Assembly (NCBI RefSeq): GCF_030652235.1
Contig: NZ_JAUSBA010000031.1
Span: forward strand, 29,433-93,432
Origin: Cypionkella sp.
Lineage (GTDB): Bacteria > Pseudomonadota > Alphaproteobacteria > Rhodobacterales > Rhodobacteraceae
Direction: 5' to 3'
DNA: 64,000 nucleotides
The position numbers and the translations under genes are program-made. Positions within the stretch are counted from its first letter, which is position 1; each line of letters begins with the position of its first letter. This document shows, piece after piece, positions 28,922-37,844 of this stretch. The notes beneath the pieces are model-generated. The model searched no databases. It was given only the letters and a program-made list of their open reading frames with translations, and had not been told where the DNA came from.

Positions 28922-30067
28922 TTAAAGCTTTTGTGACAGCACGGTCACCATGCCCAACTCGCCAAAACCGTTGAAGCGGCTGTTGGTGACTGTCGAATAG
29001 GCCCCCATGCCATGCACGATGACATAATCGCCCTCGGCAATATCAGCCGGGAACGGAATATCGCCGGGCAGACGATCCACCGAATCGCAGGTTGGCCCAA
29101 AGCAGATCCGCGGCAGGATCGCCCCATTGCGACGCCCCCCCTCAGGCGAGATCACCGCGATACGGTCAATGATGCCGATCTGCCCCAACTCGAACAGCGA
29201 GCCATAGACGCCGTCGTTCAGGAACACATGCATATCATCGCGCACAGCCTTCACCTTGGCCGCCAGCGTAAACGCATCACCGCACATCGCACGACCGGGT
29301 TCGCAGATCAGCAGCGGACGATCTGCGCCAAACGCCTCGGTTGCCACACGGTCGATGGTGGCAAAGGTCGCGTCAAGCTGCGGCGCCACACCTTCGGCGC
29401 GGTGGCTTGGGAAGCCACCACCAACGTTCAGCCGGGCGATTTTCACACCTGCGCGCTCTGCAATCACCGCAGCTTCGCGGATATACGATGCCCAAGCCGC
29501 CGGATCGGTGCATTGCGTGCCGGGGTGGAAGGTGATCGAGGCGATAAAGCCCGCCGCCGCCACCACTTTCAGCAATTCCACCGCAACATCTTCGGTCGCA
29601 CCAAACTTCGCGCCGAAGTTATAGGCAGCGCCCGCCACCGGCAGCTTGAAGCGCACCGAAATCTCGCAATTCTCGGTAGGCACCATCTCAATCAACTTGG
29701 CCAGTTCGCTTGCCGAATCAACCGAGTAGGATTTCACCTTGCGCGCAACCGAATGGGCGATTTCGGCGCGCGAACGCACCGGGTTGTTGTAATGAATGGC
29801 TGCATCAGGCGCCAAGCGCCGGATCAGGTCAATCTCAAACGGCGAGGCGCAGTCAAACCCTTTGACGCCTGCGGCGATCAGGTTTTCGATGACTTCTTCA
29901 CCGGGGTTCGATTTGACCGCATAGGTCACAAACCCCGGAAATCCGTCAAGAAATTTTCGGGCAACCGCTTGGATAGCCTGCGGTGCAAAGAACAGCACGG
30001 GATTCTCCGGCTGCTGATTGCGCAGATATTCGGTCGGATTGGTCCAGATCGTTTTGGACAGTCCCAT
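28922..30067 (-). CDS. Ornithine decarboxylase, fold type III
   Basis: PLP decarboxylase that makes putrescine from ornithine; some relatives also use lysine. 381 residues. PLP Lys in TYAVKSNPGEEV (about 46-57), HPGTQ, the phosphate-binding EPGRAMCGDAF, and the catalytic Cys in CFGPTCDSVDRL, as in eukaryotic-type ODC. The start with MGLSKTIW has AAAGGA 8-9 bases upstream; an ATG-like start eight codons earlier is less likely. A structured leader resembling the speF RNA motif precedes it and an intrinsic terminator follows. An Lrp-type regulator is divergent. Confidence 0.93.
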   Translation of the reverse strand: MGLSKTIWTNPTEYLRNQQPENPVLFFAPQAIQAVARKFLDGFPGFVTYAVKSNPGEEVIENLIAAGVKGFDCASPFEIDLIRRLAPDAAIHYNNPVRSRAEIAHSVARKVKSYSVDSASELAKLIEMVPTENCEISVRFKLPVAGAAYNFGAKFGATEDVAVELLKVVAAAGFIASITFHPGTQCTDPAAWASYIREAAVIAERAGVKIARLNVGGGFPSHRAEGVAPQLDATFATIDRVATEAFGADRPLLICEPGRAMCGDAFTLAAKVKAVRDDMHVFLNDGVYGSLFELGQIGIIDRIAVISPEGGRRNGAILPRICFGPTCDSVDRLPGDIPFPADIAEGDYVIVHGMGAYSTVTNSRFNGFGELGMVTVLSQKL

Positions 30068-30089
30068 CGGCGTATTCCTTTCTGCCAAC

Positions 30090-30185
30090 AAGATGCAAAT
30101 CCCCTTTCGCAGCCGTGAAGGGCAGCGATTTGCTCAGGGCACCTGCAAGGTTTTCCAACCAGGCCAGGTGCGTATGAGCCGCCCT
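30090..30185 (-). ncRNA. Structured leader RNA, speF-motif candidate
   Basis: Between the divergent Lrp gene and the decarboxylase. On the minus strand GCACCTG (30171-30165) pairs with CAGGTGC (30145-30139), enclosing GGTT/AACC as an inner stem (30160-30149). Further down GCAAATC (30133-30127) pairs with GATTTGC (30101-30095) around a CG-rich arm. Alphaproteobacteria are known to carry a conserved speF leader (Rfam family) upstream of ornithine decarboxylase genes; position and two-hairpin layout agree. I matched it by context and structure, not by covariance search. Confidence 0.6.
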
Positions 30186-30290
30186 TTTCCTGCAACGTAG
30201 GATGCCGCATATGAGGTACAACTTCACCGAACAAAACTATATAATTGTCGGATTTTCTCGTTATAATCACCAAAAAAGGATACATATTGT

Positions 30291-30722
30291 ATGGATGAGC
30301 TGGATCGCAACATTCTGACCCTGCTGGGGGCGGATGCACGCATGTCGGTGGCGACTTTGGCGCGGCGTTTGAAGGTGGCACGCTCTACCATTCAGGCCCG
30401 GCTAGAGCGGTTAGAGACCTCCGGCGTCATCGCGGGCTATACGTTAAAGCTGGGCGAGGCCGCCCGCCAAGGCCGTCTGCGGGCAAGCGTGCTGCTGACC
30501 ATCGAGCCGCGCTCTCAGGCCGCAATTCTCACCCGCCTCAAGGGTATTGGCGAGGTCGAACGGGTGTTCACCACCTCGGGCCGCTTTGATCTGCTGCTGC
30601 AAATTGCAGCCTCCAACACGCAACTGCTGGATCAAGTGCTGGATCAGATCGGCGCTTTGACCGGGGTGAAATCATCAGAAAGCCTGATCCATCTCAGCAC
30701 AAGGTTGGACCGGGCGGTTTAG
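30291..30722 (+). CDS. Lrp/AsnC family transcriptional regulator
   Basis: 143 residues: N-terminal helix-turn-helix (MDELDRNILTLLGADARMS, VATLARRLKVARSTIQARLE) and C-terminal RAM effector domain (LLTIEPRSQAAILTRLKG, VFTTSGRFDLLLQIAA). Divergent from the ornithine decarboxylase gene over an AT-rich region (30225-30290) containing TATAAT, so control of that gene or of itself is plausible. The ligand is unknown. Its last 4 bases overlap the convergent DUF3592 gene. Confidence 0.9.
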   Translation: MDELDRNILTLLGADARMSVATLARRLKVARSTIQARLERLETSGVIAGYTLKLGEAARQGRLRASVLLTIEPRSQAAILTRLKGIGEVERVFTTSGRFDLLLQIAASNTQLLDQVLDQIGALTGVKSSESLIHLSTRLDRAV

Positions 30723-31450
30723 GGTTTACCAAAATCGCCGTCCCATATGGCTGGCAATTTGTCCTCAGGATCGACGTAGACGGTGATCTTTGCGCCAAGA
30801 TTGGGCAAGCGGGTTGCGGTCATTATCTTGCTTTGTCCCGCTGCGCCCATCTCGTCTTGCCATAGGATGCTAGACAGGCTGCCATCGGAAACGCCGGGCG
30901 CATTGGCATAGCGGATCACCACAGCGGAGCGTCGAATGCCGACTCTCAGCAGATAGGTCATGCGATACGAAGCCTCTATCTTGCTGGATAGCGCTGCGAG
31001 CAGAAGCACCAGAACCACAACGAACAACAAACAAAAACCAAGGGCACGCAGCCCACGGTGTTCGCCGAAAATAGTGATCGAGGAAAGCTGTGGATCATCC
31101 TTGCCATAGCGCAGCGCAATGGGGTCTCCCTTAGACAAAGACCAGAACAGTGTATCATCCACTGAGTTTTCACCGCTAAAGCGCTGCCCGTTTACGCTAT
31201 ATGCGTAGGCAACAAACATTTCGCGGTTTTTGCCGCTTCCGTGGTGCCATAGGCGCGTGACCTGTCCGGTCGTGTCCCCGCCGTCAAACCGTAACGCCCA
31301 GCCCGATCGCAGATCGTGGATCACTGGACTTGCGGTCAGAAAGATCGTTACAGCCAAGACCGCCAGGCCAAACAAGCCTGCCTTCAGCAAACTGAACCGC
31401 CACCGCATATGCTCCAAATCAGTCTTATGCAAACCCAGCACCACGCCCAT
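30719..31450 (-). CDS. DUF3592 domain membrane protein
   Basis: About 243 residues with two strongly hydrophobic helices, about 22-45 (LFGLAVLAVTIFLTAS) and 138-158 (CLLFVVVLVLLLAALSS). Between them VAYAYSVNGQRFSGEN and SLSKGDPIALRYGKDDPQLS match the DUF3592 pattern; a second, similar stretch near the C-terminus ends GAKITVYVDPEDKLPA. Function unknown. Start is uncertain: ATG 31450, TTG 31462 or a later ATG at 31408 all lack a strong ribosome site. The gene is less GC-rich (about 55%) than its neighbours. Confidence 0.75.
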   Translation of the reverse strand: MGVVLGLHKTDLEHMRWRFSLLKAGLFGLAVLAVTIFLTASPVIHDLRSGWALRFDGGDTTGQVTRLWHHGSGKNREMFVAYAYSVNGQRFSGENSVDDTLFWSLSKGDPIALRYGKDDPQLSSITIFGEHRGLRALGFCLLFVVVLVLLLAALSSKIEASYRMTYLLRVGIRRSAVVIRYANAPGVSDGSLSSILWQDEMGAAGQSKIMTATRLPNLGAKITVYVDPEDKLPAIWDGDFGKP

Positions 31451-31629
31451 CGTCCGATCCAAGCCGGACTCTTCGCAACCTAGGCCACGCCCTTAGCGCA
31501 AGCCATAACAATCGCCACCTCCCTTGCATGGGCTGGTTTCCGAGCACCCACCACGCCGGATTGCGAATTGCTTTGCAACGAAGTGGAGAATGCTTTTACA
31601 TTGATATCAAACAATCAACGGAGGAAACC

Positions 31630-32382
31630 ATGTCATCTCACGGATTGCCCTGCTGGTACGAACTGGCGACGAATAATGTGGACACCGCGAAGGCCTTTTA
31701 CAGCGCTGTGCTCGGCTGGACTTGGGCTGATAGCGGCATGCCGGGGATGGCCTATCTGTTGGCGAAAGCCGATGGCGCGATGGTGGCGGGCCTGTTTTCC
31801 GCCGATCCCGGCATACCACTGGCTTGGACACAGTATGTTGCGGTGGATGATGCCGATGCTTTGGTGGCACAGGCCAAGGCGCTGGGGGCAACCGTTGTGG
31901 TGCCACCCACCGATATTCCGAACACCGGCCGTTTCGCGGTGCTGATCGACCCGCAGGGCGCAAGTTTTGCCATCCTGCAACCGCTGCCGGATGGCACGGG
32001 CGGCGCGTTTGACCAAAGCAAACCCGGCCACGGCAACTGGCACGATCTCGCCTGCCCGGATGCAAGCGCCGCGCTGGCGTTTTACGGCGCGCTGTTTGGC
32101 TGGACCGAAGCGCGCGCCATACCCATGGGGCCGTCGATGACCTATCACGTGATTGCGCGCGGCGATCTGCAGTTCGGCGGGATAATCGCCGAGGCTGGCC
32201 AGCAAGGCCCCGCGAAATGGACCGTCTATTTCGGCACCCGCTCCATCCACACCGCAGTTGATCTGGTCAAATCCGCAGGCGGTCACGTGCAGCGTGACCC
32301 CGCCGAGGTCCCCGGTGGCGCGCTGATCATCCATTGCACCGACCCCAACGGCGCGGTGTTCGCTTTGGTCGGCCCGGCGTGA
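31630..32382 (+). CDS. VOC family protein with two glyoxalase-like domains
   Basis: 250 residues with two vicinal-oxygen-chelate modules: about 7-117 (CWYELATNNVDTAKAFYSAV, FAVLIDPQGASFAIL) and 135-248 (NWHDLACPDASAALAFYGAL, IHCTDPNGAVFALVGP). Similar to proteins often labelled glyoxalase/bleomycin-resistance-like or 27 kDa antigen; the true reaction is not known. CGGAGGAAACC precedes the ATG. The composite repeat (copy 2) begins right after its stop. Confidence 0.88.
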   Translation: MSSHGLPCWYELATNNVDTAKAFYSAVLGWTWADSGMPGMAYLLAKADGAMVAGLFSADPGIPLAWTQYVAVDDADALVAQAKALGATVVVPPTDIPNTGRFAVLIDPQGASFAILQPLPDGTGGAFDQSKPGHGNWHDLACPDASAALAFYGALFGWTEARAIPMGPSMTYHVIARGDLQFGGIIAEAGQQGPAKWTVYFGTRSIHTAVDLVKSAGGHVQRDPAEVPGGALIIHCTDPNGAVFALVGPA

Positions 32383-32398
32383 CCTGAAACAGCGGCGG

Positions 32399-32512
32399 CC
32401 TCGGGGGGCATCGAGCCCCCTCTCGCCCGCGCTGCCGGGGTTGTGGCCGCACACCTTGTGGATTTTGCGCATGTTGAAGCGCGCCGCGCGGGAGTATTTT
32501 CAAAAGAGCAAT
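32399..32512. repeat. Composite intergenic repeat, copy 2
   Basis: Part 1 at 32399-32425 (CCTCGGGGGGCATCGAGC, CCCC-TCTCG), then GCTGCCGGGG, then part 2 at 32479-32512 (GCGCGCCGCGCGGGAGTATT, CAAAAGAGCAATCC). Anchors are 81 bases apart versus 82 in copy 1 after trpE. It lies between the VOC gene stop and valS. Confidence 0.6.
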
Positions 32513-32578
32513 CCATCTGGCGCTTGGCCTTGCCGCCTTGATTGGGTATGGCAAGCCTGAGCTTTAAGGATGCCCAAA

Positions 32579-35500
32579 ATGCCGATGGAAAAGACTTTCT
32601 CTCCTGCCGAAGCGGAGGCCCGAATTTCCGATCTTTGGATCAGGGAAAAAGTAGGTGCTGCGGGCGCGAACGCGCGGCCGGGCGCGGAAGCGTTTTCCAT
32701 CATGATCCCGCCGCCCAACGTCACTGGTTCGTTGCACATGGGCCATGCCTTCAACAACACGTTGCAGGATATCCTGATCCGCTGGCACCGCATGCAGGGC
32801 CACGATGTGCTTTGGCAGGTTGGCACCGATCACGCAGGCATCGCCACCCAAATGGTGACCGAGCGCGATATGGCTTTGCATCAGGAACCCAGCCGCCGCG
32901 AGATGGGGCGCGAGAAGTTCCTCGCCCGCGTCTGGCAGCAAAAGGTCAAATCGCGCGGCACCATCATCGGCCAACTCCAACGCCTTGGTGCGTCGTGTGA
33001 TTGGGACCGTGAGGCGTTCACCATGTCCGGCGCCCCCGGTGCGCCAGCGGGTGAGGACGGCAATTTCCACGACGCCGTGATCAAGGTGTTCGTGGACATG
33101 TACACCAAGGGCCTGATCTATCGCGGCAAGCGTCTGGTCAACTGGGACCCGCATTTTGAAACCGCGATCTCGGATCTCGAAGTCGAGAATATCGAGGTCG
33201 CAGGCCATATGTGGCATTTCAAATATATTCTGGCCGACAAGCAAAGCTACGAATATATTGAGAAGGATGAAGACGGCCATGTGACGCTGCGCGAAACCCG
33301 CAACTACATCTCCATCGCCACCACCCGGCCTGAAACCATGCTCGGCGATGGCGCTGTGGCCGTGCATCCCTCTGACGCGCGTTACCAGTCGATCATCGGC
33401 AAGATGGTCCACCTGCCGCTGTGTGACCGTCTGATCCCGATCATCGCCGATGAATATCCCGACCCCACGTTCGGCTCGGGCGCGGTGAAAATCACCGGCG
33501 CGCATGATTTCAACGACTATCAGGTCGCCAAGCGCAACAATCTGCCGATGTACCGCCTGATGGACACCCGTGCGCAGATGCGCGCCGACGGTGCCGCCTA
33601 TGCCGACGCCGTGAAGCGTGCGCGCGAAATCGCCGCAGGCTCGCCCACCGATGAGAATGAGGTCGACGCCCTCAACCTCGTGCCCGAAAAATACCGCGGC
33701 CTTGATCGGTTTGAGGCCCGCAAGCAAGTCATCGCCGACATCAACGCGCTTGGCCTTTGTGTGTCCACCCTGCACTCCGAAATCGACCCCGAAACCGGCT
33801 CTGAACACCTGACCCGCGAGCCGTTTGTCGAGGCGAAAAAGATCATGCAGCCCTTCGGCGACCGCTCCAAGGTGGTGATCGAACCGATGCTGACCGACCA
33901 ATGGTTCGTCGATACCGCCAAAATCGTCGGCCCCGCGCTGGATGCCGTGCGGTCCGGTGCGACCAAGATCATCCCGGAATCGGGCGAGAAGACCTATTTT
34001 CACTGGCTGGAGAATATCGAGCCTTGGTGCATCTCGCGCCAGTTGTGGTGGGGCCATCAGATTCCGGTTTGGTATGGGCCGGATAGAGCTGACGTAGAGA
34101 ATGAAGCCGCGATAGGCGGCGACCGTTTCAGCGAAAAAAACGTCAGAACTAAAGCATTTTGTGCGGCCAGTAAGGCTGAAGCACAGGCAATGGCGCAAGC
34201 CTACTATGGGGCAAAGACGGCTATTAGTTTTGTCGAAGATCATCAGATGTATGGATATGGTCGGCAAGACGCGCTGTTTATCATCAGCCCCGGCACAATT
34301 TTCCTTTCACGCGACCCCGACGTACTCGACACATGGTTCTCCTCCGGCCTCTGGCCGATTGGCACCCTCGGCTGGCCCGAGCAAACCCCTGAATTGCAAA
34401 AGTATTTCCCCACCTCGACCCTAATCACCGGGGCCGATATCATCTTCTTCTGGGTCGCACGCATGATGATGATGCAGCTGGCCGTGGTCGATGAAGTGCC
34501 GTTCAAAACCGTCTACCTGCACGGCCTTGTCCGCGACGCCAAGGGCAAGAAGATGTCGAAATCGCTCGGCAACGTCATCGACCCGCTGGAGATCATCGAC
34601 GAATTCGGCGCCGACGCCCTGCGCTTCTCCAACGCCGCAATGGCCAGCCTTGGCGGCGTGTTGAAACTCGACACCGCCCGCATCGCAGGCTACCGCAACT
34701 TTGGCACCAAACTGTGGAACGCCTGCCGCTTTGCCGAAATGAACGGCGTGTGGGAGGGTCATAAAACCCAAGCGCAGGCCCCCAAAGCCAGCGCCACCGC
34801 GAACCGCTGGATCATCGGCGAAACCGCCAAAGCGCTAGCAGAGGTCAACGCCGCTCTAAAAGACTACCGCTTCGATAACGCCGCCGACGCGCTTTATAAA
34901 TTCGTCTGGGGCAAGGTCTGCGACTGGTATGTCGAATTCGCCAAACCCCTGTTCGACGGCCCCGACGCCCCCGAAACGCGGGCAACCATGGCATGGGTGC
35001 TGGATCAGTCGATGATCCTGCTGCACCCGATGATGCCTTTCATCACCGAAGACCTCTGGGGCACCACCGGCACCCGCGCCAAGCTACTGGTCCACACCGA
35101 TTGGCCGAGCTACGGCGCGGAACTGATCAACCCCGAGGCCGCGACGGAAATGGGCTTCGTCACCACCCTGATTGAAGAAATCCGCTCCACGCGTGCGCAA
35201 CTCCACGTCCCAGTTGGACTGAAGGTTGATCTTGTTCCTTTGAATGTTTCTGCCGCAGCTGACGCCGCATTGAAACGCAACCTTCCTCTTGTCCTCCGTC
35301 TCGCTCGGGTGGCAACAATATGGGATCCCGCTCCTGTTCCCAGAGGCGCTGTTACAATCGCTACAGAAGGAGCGGCCTTTGCAATGCCACTTGAAGGCCT
35401 GATCGACATCGCCGAGGAAAAAGCCCGCCTGATCAAGACCATGGACAAGCTGGCGAAAGAAATCGGCGGGCTGAAAGGGCGTTTGAACAACCCCAACTTC

Positions 35501-35614
35501 GCAGCCTCCGCCCCCGAAGAAGTGGTCGATGAAGCCCGCGCCAACCTCGCCGCCCGCGAGGATGAATCCGCCAAACTGCAAGCCGCGCTCAAACGTTTGG
35601 CAGAAATCGGCTAA
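32579..35614 (+). CDS. valS: Valine-tRNA ligase
   Basis: Class I aminoacyl-tRNA synthetase, 1011 residues. HIGH motif in [19 protein letters not shown] (about 42-60), KMSKS in [18 protein letters not shown], an editing domain ([19 protein letters not shown]), and a C-terminal coiled coil. Start at the second ATG (32579), 8 bases after AAGGA; an ATG three codons earlier overlaps the ribosome site. Oddity: about residues 501-578 form an insert after HQIPVWYGP that is longer than in E. coli and is AT-rich with rare codons. Another AT-richer patch lies at 35.22-35.39 kb. A hairpin with short T-run follows. Confidence 0.97.
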   Translation: MPMEKTFSPAEAEARISDLWIREKVGAAGANARPGAEAFSIMIPPPNVTGSLHMGHAFNNTLQDILIRWHRMQGHDVLWQVGTDHAGIATQMVTERDMALHQEPSRREMGREKFLARVWQQKVKSRGTIIGQLQRLGASCDWDREAFTMSGAPGAPAGEDGNFHDAVIKVFVDMYTKGLIYRGKRLVNWDPHFETAISDLEVENIEVAGHMWHFKYILADKQSYEYIEKDEDGHVTLRETRNYISIATTRPETMLGDGAVAVHPSDARYQSIIGKMVHLPLCDRLIPIIADEYPDPTFGSGAVKITGAHDFNDYQVAKRNNLPMYRLMDTRAQMRADGAAYADAVKRAREIAAGSPTDENEVDALNLVPEKYRGLDRFEARKQVIADINALGLCVSTLHSEIDPETGSEHLTREPFVEAKKIMQPFGDRSKVVIEPMLTDQWFVDTAKIVGPALDAVRSGATKIIPESGEKTYFHWLENIEPWCISRQLWWGHQIPVWYGPDRADVENEAAIGGDRFSEKNVRTKAFCAASKAEAQAMAQAYYGAKTAISFVEDHQMYGYGRQDALFIISPGTIFLSRDPDVLDTWFSSGLWPIGTLGWPEQTPELQKYFPTSTLITGADIIFFWVARMMMMQLAVVDEVPFKTVYLHGLVRDAKGKKMSKSLGNVIDPLEIIDEFGADALRFSNAAMASLGGVLKLDTARIAGYRNFGTKLWNACRFAEMNGVWEGHKTQAQAPKASATANRWIIGETAKALAEVNAALKDYRFDNAADALYKFVWGKVCDWYVEFAKPLFDGPDAPETRATMAWVLDQSMILLHPMMPFITEDLWGTTGTRAKLLVHTDWPSYGAELINPEAATEMGFVTTLIEEIRSTRAQLHVPVGLKVDLVPLNVSAAADAALKRNLPLVLRLARVATIWDPAPVPRGAVTIATEGAAFAMPLEGLIDIAEEKARLIKTMDKLAKEIGGLKGRLNNPNFAASAPEEVVDEARANLAAREDESAKLQAALKRLAEIG

Positions 35615-35630
35615 GGCCATCCTCTCTGCT

Positions 35631-35675
35631 CAAATATCCTGCAGGGGGTTCAAGGGGGGCGCAAAGCCCCCCTTT
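35631..35675 (+). terminator. Terminator-like hairpin after valS with ATATTTG repeat unit
   Basis: AAGGGGGGC-GCAAA-GCCCCCCTT(T) at 35652-35675, 9-bp stem with a short T-run, 38 bases past the valS stop. Immediately before it, CAAATATCCTGCAGGGGG is a member of the intergenic ATATTTG repeat family; the same pairing of hairpin and repeat is found after the XRE-cupin gene at 2.23-2.27 kb. Confidence 0.6.
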
Positions 35676-35718
35676 CCACATCTGCGTCAAGCACCTACAT
35701 TTCCCGTAGGAGGTTCCG

Positions 35719-36048
35719 ATGTCCTGGCTCAACAAACTCGCAGAGCGTCAAATCGCCAAGGCCCGCGCCAAGGGCGCGTTGCAAGGCCTGAAGGGTGAAG
35801 GCCAGCCGCTGCCCGACCGCCCCGGCGATGCGTTTGTGTCCGCAGGCGATGCCGTGGGCTTCCGCATCATGGCCGAGGCCGGGGTGCTGCCGGAAGAAAT
35901 CACCCTGAAGAAACAAGCCGCCGCCCAGCGCGCCCATCTCGCCACCCTGAGTGATGCGGCCGAACGCAAAACGGCAATGGCGAAACTCGCGCAACTTGAA
36001 ATGCATCAAGCCATCGCCGAAGAAGCCCGCCGCAAGTTTCTACGGTAG
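35719..36048 (+). CDS. DUF1992 (DnaJ-homologue subfamily C28-like) protein
   Basis: 109 residues, soluble. The DUF1992 pattern is visible: LAERQIAKARAKGALQGL, GEGQPLPDRPG and GFRIMAEAGVLPEEITLKK. These proteins share a conserved region with DnaJ-like C28 proteins but lack a J domain; function unknown. GTAGGAGG precedes the ATG. The stop TAG is the first part of a GGGTGGGG/CCCCACCC hairpin. Confidence 0.85.
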   Translation: MSWLNKLAERQIAKARAKGALQGLKGEGQPLPDRPGDAFVSAGDAVGFRIMAEAGVLPEEITLKKQAAAQRAHLATLSDAAERKTAMAKLAQLEMHQAIAEEARRKFLR

Positions 36049-36068
36049 GGTGGGGTTTCACCCCACCC
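36048..36068. repeat. GGGTGGGG-TTTCA-CCCCACCC palindrome
   Basis: 8-bp perfect stem overlapping the last base of the DUF1992 stop codon. Similar palindromes occur at 38588-38605 (GGCGGGG-TTCA-CCCCGCC) and 54269-54290 (GTGGGGTGG-GGTT-CCACCCCAC). They sit right after genes and may act as transcript 3' ends or as a REP-like family. Confidence 0.55.
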
Positions 36069-36083
36069 CACATTGGCAAATCA

Positions 36084-36099
36084 TTAAAAATCTCTTAAC
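36084..36099. promoter_or_regulatory. CtrA-type site TTAA-N7-TTAAC
   Basis: TTAA-AAATCTC-TTAAC matches the full CtrA binding consensus of alphaproteobacteria. It lies in an AT-rich gap, 118 bases before the HisC-like gene and 36 bases after the DUF1992 gene. In Rhodobacterales CtrA controls motility and gene-transfer-agent genes, none of which are seen here. Confidence 0.45.
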
Positions 36100-36139
36100 G
36101 CGCCCACCCCATCCGTCTGATAATACAAAACATTTTTTG

Positions 36140-36156
36140 GTCCCGAGTTGGGACCG
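36140..36156. repeat. Palindromic hairpin GGTCCC-N5-GGGACC, copy 2 (inverted)
   Basis: GGTCCCGAGTTGGGACC, the exact reverse complement of the sequence at 14329-14345, 61 bases before the HisC-like gene and after a run of six T. Loop bases are also conserved between the two copies. Confidence 0.5.
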
Positions 36157-36216
36157 TCTCTATCCACCGCCAAAATCCCCCTTGCCAGCCCCGCAAAAAT
36201 CCCCCCAAATCCGGTC

Positions 36217-37320
36217 ATGAAAGCCCCCATCCTCACCCCGCTCGCCACCTCCCTGCCCTCGACTGTCCCCTTCACCGGGCCCGAGACGCAAGAGCGCCGC
36301 CAAGGCCACCCTTTCATCGCCCGGCTGGGTGCCAACGAAAGCCTGTTCGGCCCCTCCCCCGCCGCGATAAAGGCCATGCAAACCGCCGCGTCCGAGGTCT
36401 GGATGTACGGCGACCCCGAGACCCACGCCCTGAAAGCCGGCCTCGCCCAACATCACGGCTGCGCCCCCGAAAACATCGTGGTCGGTGAAGGCATCGACGG
36501 CCTCTTGGGCTATCTCGCCCGCCTGATCGTCGAACCCGGCACCCCCGTCGTGACCAGCCTCGGCGCCTATCCCACCTTCAACTTCCACGTCGCAGGCTAC
36601 GGCGGCACCCTGCACCGCGCGCCCTATAAGGGGGATCATGAAGACCCTGATGCCCTGCTGGATCTCGCCCAGCAAACCCAAGCCCGCATGCTGTACCTCG
36701 CCAACCCCGACAACCCGATGGGCAGCCACCACCCAGGACATGCGATCAAAGACCTGCTCGCCAACCTGCCCGCGCAAACCCTGCTAGTGTTGGATGAAGC
36801 CTATATTGACCTCGCCCCCGACGGCACCGCGCCCGAGGTCAGTCCAGACACCCCCAACCTGATCCGCTTCAGAACCTTCTCAAAAGCCCACGGCCTCGCG
36901 GGCCTGCGGATCGGCTATGCGATCACCTCGGCCCCGCTGGCCACCGCTTTTGATAAGGTGCGCAACCACTTCGGTGTCGGTCGGATCGCGCAAGCAGGTG
37001 CCCTCGCGGCATTGCAGGACCAAACCTACCTGACAGAAATCCGCAGCAAAACCGCCACTGCCCGCAGCCGCCTGAACGGCATCGCCCGCGCCCACGGCCT
37101 GATCCCGCTCCCCTCGGCCACCAATTTCATCACGATGGACGGCACCCGCGACGGCGACTACGCCCGCCGAATCCTAGCCGAACTTCTGTCGCGGGGTATT
37201 TTTGTGCGCATGCCGGGGGTGGCCCCGCTGGATCGCTGCATCCGCGTCAGTCTGGGCAATGAGGCAGCACTGGCGGCGTTTGAAGCCGCCCTGCCCGAGG
37301 CCCTTAAAGCCGCAGGCTGA
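36217..37320 (+). CDS. HisC-like class I/II aminotransferase
   Basis: 367 residues, fold type I PLP enzyme. PLP Lys in RFRTFSKAHGLAGLRIGYAI, Asn/Pro site in YLANPDNPMGS, Asp/Tyr in LVLDEAYIDLAP, and C-terminal Arg region LDRCIRVSLGNEAAL. The layout resembles histidinol-phosphate aminotransferase, but no his genes are near, and many such paralogues act on other amino acids. Start ATG 36217 has only a weak ribosome site; an in-frame TTG at 36148 falls in the palindromic hairpin and is unlikely. Confidence 0.86.
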   Translation: MKAPILTPLATSLPSTVPFTGPETQERRQGHPFIARLGANESLFGPSPAAIKAMQTAASEVWMYGDPETHALKAGLAQHHGCAPENIVVGEGIDGLLGYLARLIVEPGTPVVTSLGAYPTFNFHVAGYGGTLHRAPYKGDHEDPDALLDLAQQTQARMLYLANPDNPMGSHHPGHAIKDLLANLPAQTLLVLDEAYIDLAPDGTAPEVSPDTPNLIRFRTFSKAHGLAGLRIGYAITSAPLATAFDKVRNHFGVGRIAQAGALAALQDQTYLTEIRSKTATARSRLNGIARAHGLIPLPSATNFITMDGTRDGDYARRILAELLSRGIFVRMPGVAPLDRCIRVSLGNEAALAAFEAALPEALKAAG

Positions 37321-37710
37321 TCACTCAGCCGCCAAGCCGGGTGCGGGAGGTGCCGGGCCAGTTGCTGGCCCCAAAGCCGGAGCCGGACCCACAGGCACCT
37401 CAGCCGGGCCCAAACGTGGCACGGCGGAGATTTCTTCCAAGGCCAGCAGAGGCCGCGCCGTCGATGCCTCCGCTTCAATCACGCGGCGAAACACCAATAC
37501 GTTCTGGAAGCTGGTTTTCGTCCCACCCGTGAAGCCCGCGCGCTCATCCACGGGCAGCGTATCGGCGCGGACATAGTCCCAGCCGTCACGGCCCAAATCG
37601 TTCATCACAAGCGTCAAGGTCAGCGCGAAACGGTCTTCAATGGTTTTGACCCCGCGCGATTTTTCACCCCGGCGGGGGGCGGGAATCACTTTGTATTCGT
37701 AACGCTGCAT
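37321..37710 (-). CDS. DUF4177 domain protein with Pro/Ala-rich tail
   Basis: 129 residues. Residues 1-75 form a DUF4177 domain (MQRYEYKVIPAPRRGEK, then LGRDGWDYVRADTLP and NVLVFRR); the last 35 residues are Pro/Ala/Gly rich and probably unstructured. Function unknown. CAGGAG is 8 bases before the ATG; a longer open frame upstream would overlap the GST gene. Convergent and directly abutting the HisC-like gene (stop to stop). Likely co-transcribed with the GST gene upstream. Confidence 0.82.
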   Translation of the reverse strand: MQRYEYKVIPAPRRGEKSRGVKTIEDRFALTLTLVMNDLGRDGWDYVRADTLPVDERAGFTGGTKTSFQNVLVFRRVIEAEASTARPLLALEEISAVPRLGPAEVPVGPAPALGPATGPAPPAPGLAAE

Positions 37711-37844
37711 CGGGTCGCTCCTGAAGATATTGGCGGCATAATACGAAGAACGCCGGGTAAGGCCAATCACAGAAAGGATATTCCGCCCACCGCGCGCGGA
37801 TTTCGCCACAGCACTAGATGCAGTGGAAGTTTTTGCAAAGTCAG

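Noticed and set aside
32564..34267. 567-codon minus-strand open frame opposite valS
   Set aside because: Antisense shadow of valS; no domain can be seen and no ribosome site.
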